Of a stretch of DNA of 43,485 bases, positions 43,354 through 43,485 are shown one piece after another. The stretch is from Paracoccaceae bacterium (GTDB lineage Bacteria > Pseudomonadota > Alphaproteobacteria > Rhodobacterales > Rhodobacteraceae), in assembly GCA_009773375.1 (NCBI GenBank), contig WRPH01000026.1, positions 14,857-58,341 on the forward strand, written 5' to 3'. Both the position numbers and the translations under genes were made by a program. Numbering within the stretch: the first letter of the stretch is position 1; each line of letters opens with the position of its first letter. Below the pieces are notes generated by a model. The model had not been told where the DNA came from, ran no database searches, and was given only the letters and a program-made list of their open reading frames with translations.

Positions 43354-43485
43354 ATGGCCCGCGCTCTTCGTTCGATCTGTGTCTTCTGCGGCGCGCGCCC
43401 TGGCAAGAACCCCGCCCATACCACCGCCGCAGTCGCCATGGGACAGGCCATCGCCCAGATGGGCTGGCGGCTGGTTTACGGCGCG
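43354..43485 (+). CDS. LOG-family (TIGR00730) protein, N-terminal part
   Basis: The right edge cuts the gene after 44 codons. The start [20 protein letters not shown] followed by [18 protein letters not shown] matches the LOG Rossmann-fold family. Its characterised members hydrolyse cytokinin riboside or nucleoside 5'-monophosphates to the base and ribose phosphate. The catalytic PGGxGTxxE motif lies beyond the window. It is divergent from the LysM gene. Confidence 0.85.
   Translation, partial: MARALRSICVFCGARPGKNPAHTTAAVAMGQAIAQMGWRLVYGA

Overview
The window looks like chromosomal DNA of a Rhodobacteraceae/Paracoccaceae-type alphaproteobacterium. Codons are G/C-rich at the third position. 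Several gene neighbourhoods are typical of that group: NAD(P)HX repair gene next to glnB-glnA, ccmABCDG, yajC-secD-secF-DUF498, and yfgM-bamB-der. Other pointers are a close homologue of the roseobacter DMSP lyase DddP, RTX proteins, Hint-domain proteins and an alphaproteobacterial CtrA-type box. There is no rRNA, CRISPR array, prophage or intact insertion sequence. Most of the window is core housekeeping DNA with small accessory patches.

Layout. 1-5.0 kb: end of an RTX protein, an EamA exporter, an uncharacterised nuclease-like gene, trigger factor, tRNA-Leu(UAG) and a degenerate Hint-domain protein. 5.0-8.6 kb: NnrD/NnrE, P-II (GlnB) and glutamine synthetase. 8.6-10.6 kb: two unrecognised genes sharing a membrane-anchor tail, the first apparently frameshifted and the second preceded by a CtrA-type box. 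10.6-15 kb: DddP, a repeat-rich 560-bp gap, PurB and a FliG-like protein. 15-17.6 kb: EamA exporter and LpxL-type acyltransferase, a 38-bp tandem repeat carrying terminator-like hairpins, and a DUF1223 protein. 17.7-22.7 kb: MarR regulator, a compositionally odd sulfotransferase-like gene, aconitase and a 53-residue membrane microprotein. 22.7-25.5 kb: cytochrome c maturation operon on the minus strand. 25.5-31.2 kb: aldo/keto reductase, then yajC-secDF-DUF498 and an acyltransferase-3 protein. 31.5-37.2 kb: SerS, a TspO-like protein, and der-bamB-yfgM on the minus strand. 37.4-43.5 kb: a large duplicated RTX protein, a decayed patch, an Atm1-type exporter divergent from a Cys-rich ArsR, a LysM protein and the start of a LOG-family gene.

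How the genes work together. GlnB and GlnA are the nitrogen sensor and its target enzyme. YajC/SecD/SecF assist Sec translocation, and BamB/YfgM act in outer-membrane and envelope protein maturation. CcmABCDG export haem and prepare apocytochrome c. The ArsR/Atm1 pair looks like a metal- or metalloid-responsive export switch.

No large undescribed system is obvious. The best leads are: the paired genes with a shared tail at 8.8-10.6 kb; the ArsR/Atm1 pair; the amplified terminator-like repeat at 16.76-16.90 kb; the two-hairpin elements found at three convergent junctions; the terminator between yajC and secD; and alternative RNA stems upstream of purB. All calls come from reading the sequence and remembered family features; no database search was run.
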